A DNA stretch of 64,000 bases from the NCBI GenBank assembly GCA_965206015.1, contig CBDBIW010000016.1, positions 434,001 to 498,000 of the forward strand, in the 5' to 3' direction. Below the pieces are notes generated by a model. That model made no database searches and was not told the origin of the DNA. It saw only the letters and a program-made list of their open reading frames with translations. This stretch comes from JAJCYL01 sp965206015. Its GTDB lineage: Bacteria; Bacteroidota; Bacteroidia; Cytophagales; Cyclobacteriaceae. The position numbers were made by a program, and so were the translations under genes. Shown here one piece after another: positions 62,532 through 64,000 of this stretch (position 1 is the stretch's first letter; every line of letters begins with the position of its first letter).

Positions 62532-63443
62532 ATGAAGGAATTGAGGGTGGTATTTATGGGTACGCCAGAGTTTGCAGTAGCTGCTTTAAAAGAATTAATT
62601 GAGAATAAGGTAAACGTGGTTGGCGTTATTACAACACCAGATAAACCAAAAGGGCGTGGCAAACAACTGGGAACATCACCTGTAAAGGATTATGCACTTT
62701 CAGAAGGCCTGAATATCTTACAACCAACCAATCTTAAAAATCTTGACTTTCTCGAAGAACTCAAATCTCTAAATGCCAATCTCCAAATCGTTGTTGCTTT
62801 CAGAATGCTACCAGAAGTCGTTTGGAATATGCCTGAAATGGGTACTTTCAATCTTCACGCTTCCCTCCTTCCTCAGTACCGTGGTGCAGCTCCCATCAAC
62901 TGGGCCATTATCAATGGTGAAACTGAAACAGGGGCAACCACCTTTTTTCTCAGGCATGAAATTGATACCGGTAGCATCATCATGCAGCAGAAGGAACCGA
63001 TATATGAAGAAGATACTGTAGGCACATTATATGTACGCCTGATGATGATGGGTGCTCAACTGGTATTGAAAACAGTTCGAGCAATTGAGAATGAAAGTTT
63101 TAAGGTTTCACCTCAAAAAGATGACCAGCCATTAAAAGAAGCACCCAAAATTTTTAAAGAAACCTGCCGAATCAGTTGGAATCAACCCTCAGCCCAGGTC
63201 CATAATTTCATCCGCGGCTTGTCGCCCCGTCCCTGTGCATGGACAACAATTGACCACAAAACACTCAAGGTTTTTTCCGCAAAGGCATCAGAGAGCAATC
63301 TTAAAATTGGGAAGGTCAAGTCCGATGGGAAAACCTTTCTCCGATTTGGCTGTTCTTCAGGGTCAATCAATATCTTAGAACTTCAATTGGAAGGAAAAAA
63401 GAGAATGCCAACGGCAGAATTTCTTAAAGGGTATAAAATATGA
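62532..63443 (+). CDS. fmt: Methionyl-tRNA formyltransferase
   Basis: A 303-residue enzyme that formylates initiator Met-tRNA with 10-formyl-[18 protein letters not shown] at the N-terminus, [19 protein letters not shown] (catalytic core with the Asn/His/Asp set: FNLHASLLP) and the C-terminal OB-like domain starting near residue 205 ([19 protein letters not shown]) are all present. Start ATG at 62532. It overlaps folA by ATGA; both are folate-linked. Confidence 0.96.
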   Translation: MKELRVVFMGTPEFAVAALKELIENKVNVVGVITTPDKPKGRGKQLGTSPVKDYALSEGLNILQPTNLKNLDFLEELKSLNANLQIVVAFRMLPEVVWNMPEMGTFNLHASLLPQYRGAAPINWAIINGETETGATTFFLRHEIDTGSIIMQQKEPIYEEDTVGTLYVRLMMMGAQLVLKTVRAIENESFKVSPQKDDQPLKEAPKIFKETCRISWNQPSAQVHNFIRGLSPRPCAWTTIDHKTLKVFSAKASESNLKIGKVKSDGKTFLRFGCSSGSINILELQLEGKKRMPTAEFLKGYKI

Positions 63444-63952
63444 TCATCTCGATGATAGCTGCTGTGGCAGAAAATCTTGTAATTGGCAAAGACAACGACC
63501 TGGTCTGGAGTTTACCTGACGATATGAAGTACTTCATGCAGATCACCACTGGTCATCCCGTAATTATGGGTCGTAAGAACTACGATTCAATTCCTGATAA
63601 GTTCAGACCGTTGAAGAATCGCACTAACATTATTGTCACTCGAAACAACACATCTGAAGCCGGGTACTGTTCTGATTGTGTAATGGTAAATTCAATTGAA
63701 AACGCACTTACATTGGCTAAAAAAGAAAATAAAGAAGTTTTTATTATTGGAGGCGGTCAAATCTACGATTTATCTTTACCATATGCGGATCGTCTTTATT
63801 TAACAGAAATTAAAGAATCATTTGAAGGAGATACCTTTTTCCCCAATTTTAATAAATCGGAATGGAAAGAAGTTTCACGGAAGAGACATGAGAGGGATGA
63901 TCGACATGAGCAGGAATTTGATTTTGTCATCTACGAAAGAGTACCCTCATGA
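63440..63952 (+). CDS. folA: Dihydrofolate reductase
   Basis: A 170-residue NADPH-dependent enzyme that regenerates tetrahydrofolate. [21 protein letters not shown] contains the start, followed by [12 protein letters not shown] with the substrate-binding Asp, [19 protein letters not shown] and [21 protein letters not shown]. Translationally coupled to fmt by an ATGA overlap. Confidence 0.96.
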   Translation: MIISMIAAVAENLVIGKDNDLVWSLPDDMKYFMQITTGHPVIMGRKNYDSIPDKFRPLKNRTNIIVTRNNTSEAGYCSDCVMVNSIENALTLAKKENKEVFIIGGGQIYDLSLPYADRLYLTEIKESFEGDTFFPNFNKSEWKEVSRKRHERDDRHEQEFDFVIYERVPS

Positions 63953-63985
63953 AATCGCTGAAACCCCCATTTTCTATGTATTAAT

Positions 63986-64000
63986 ATGAAATTTAAAATA
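63986..64000 (+). CDS. Start of a further gene (partial)
   Basis: ATGAAATTTAAAATA at the window end reads MKFKI, 33 bases after folA on the same strand. Too short to identify; the start is only suggested. Confidence 0.3.

Noticed and set aside
1..64000. CRISPR array, rRNA operon or prophage structural genes
   Set aside because: No regularly spaced short repeats, no rRNA-like sequence and no capsid, terminase or portal genes were seen.

Overview
The window looks like a chromosomal segment of a marine-type Bacteroidota, probably order Cytophagales. It carries a SusC/SusD pair with an ECF sigma factor and FecR anti-sigma factor, a cluster of secreted sulfatases, a type IX secretion (T9SS) plug protein and a T9SS sorting-domain remnant. 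It also has a DUF2480 protein, the rpmH-rnpA pair, and several TAnnTTTG promoter elements. Shine-Dalgarno sequences are weak or absent and several genes appear to use GTG or TTG starts. No tRNA, rRNA or CRISPR array was found.

Layout. 1-924: right part of an IS3 element with an A-run frameshift site. 970-2296: an unrecognised remnant and a DUF4238 gene. 2810-13786: a lipoprotein sulfatase, a decayed FAD-dependent oxidoreductase, then a tight operon of seven exported or membrane proteins (sorbosone-type dehydrogenase with cytochrome c, metallo-deacetylase, BASS symporter, RraA-like protein, Tat-RidA, Tat-SelA-like PLP enzyme) ending in a SMP-30 lactonase. 13836-17690: an insertion-sequence graveyard (IS3 and IS5 pieces, an IS4 element with inverted repeats and target duplication, an integrase tail, a small beta-rich secreted protein, a broken IS1-like element).

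17828-34560: housekeeping and envelope genes: DEAD-box helicase, two paralogous OmpA-like exported proteins around a K+-dependent membrane pyrophosphatase, DinB-like protein, T9SS plug protein, TrmB, a GT2 glycosyltransferase, an odd TrpF-like protein, MnmA and a Fic protein. 34620-35800 is a degraded foreign island abutting a decayed biotin locus (bioA and bioF pseudogenes). 37828-44777: DUF2480, tsaB, ctpA, rnpA, rpmH, an NtrC-like regulator without a DNA-binding domain, and a divergent UbiA / type III polyketide synthase pair.

45212-56809: a sulfated-glycan utilisation locus read leftward (FecR, SusC, SusD, three sulfatases) with a divergent ECF sigma factor; fecR carries a frameshift in an A7 run. 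56918-57340 holds T9SS-cargo and IS5 remnants. 57818-64000: methionine synthesis (metX-metY), a membrane-anchored phosphoesterase, tyrA, fmt, folA and the start of another gene.

The most interesting unit is the 5965-13786 operon. Its families fit, step by step, an extracytoplasmic non-phosphorylated oxidation of an N-acetylated amino sugar: C1 oxidation, lactone opening, deacetylation, ammonia elimination, imine hydrolysis, aldol cleavage and Na+-coupled uptake. This is an inference from family membership and export signals. The sulfatase clusters in the same window would be logical suppliers of such sugars.
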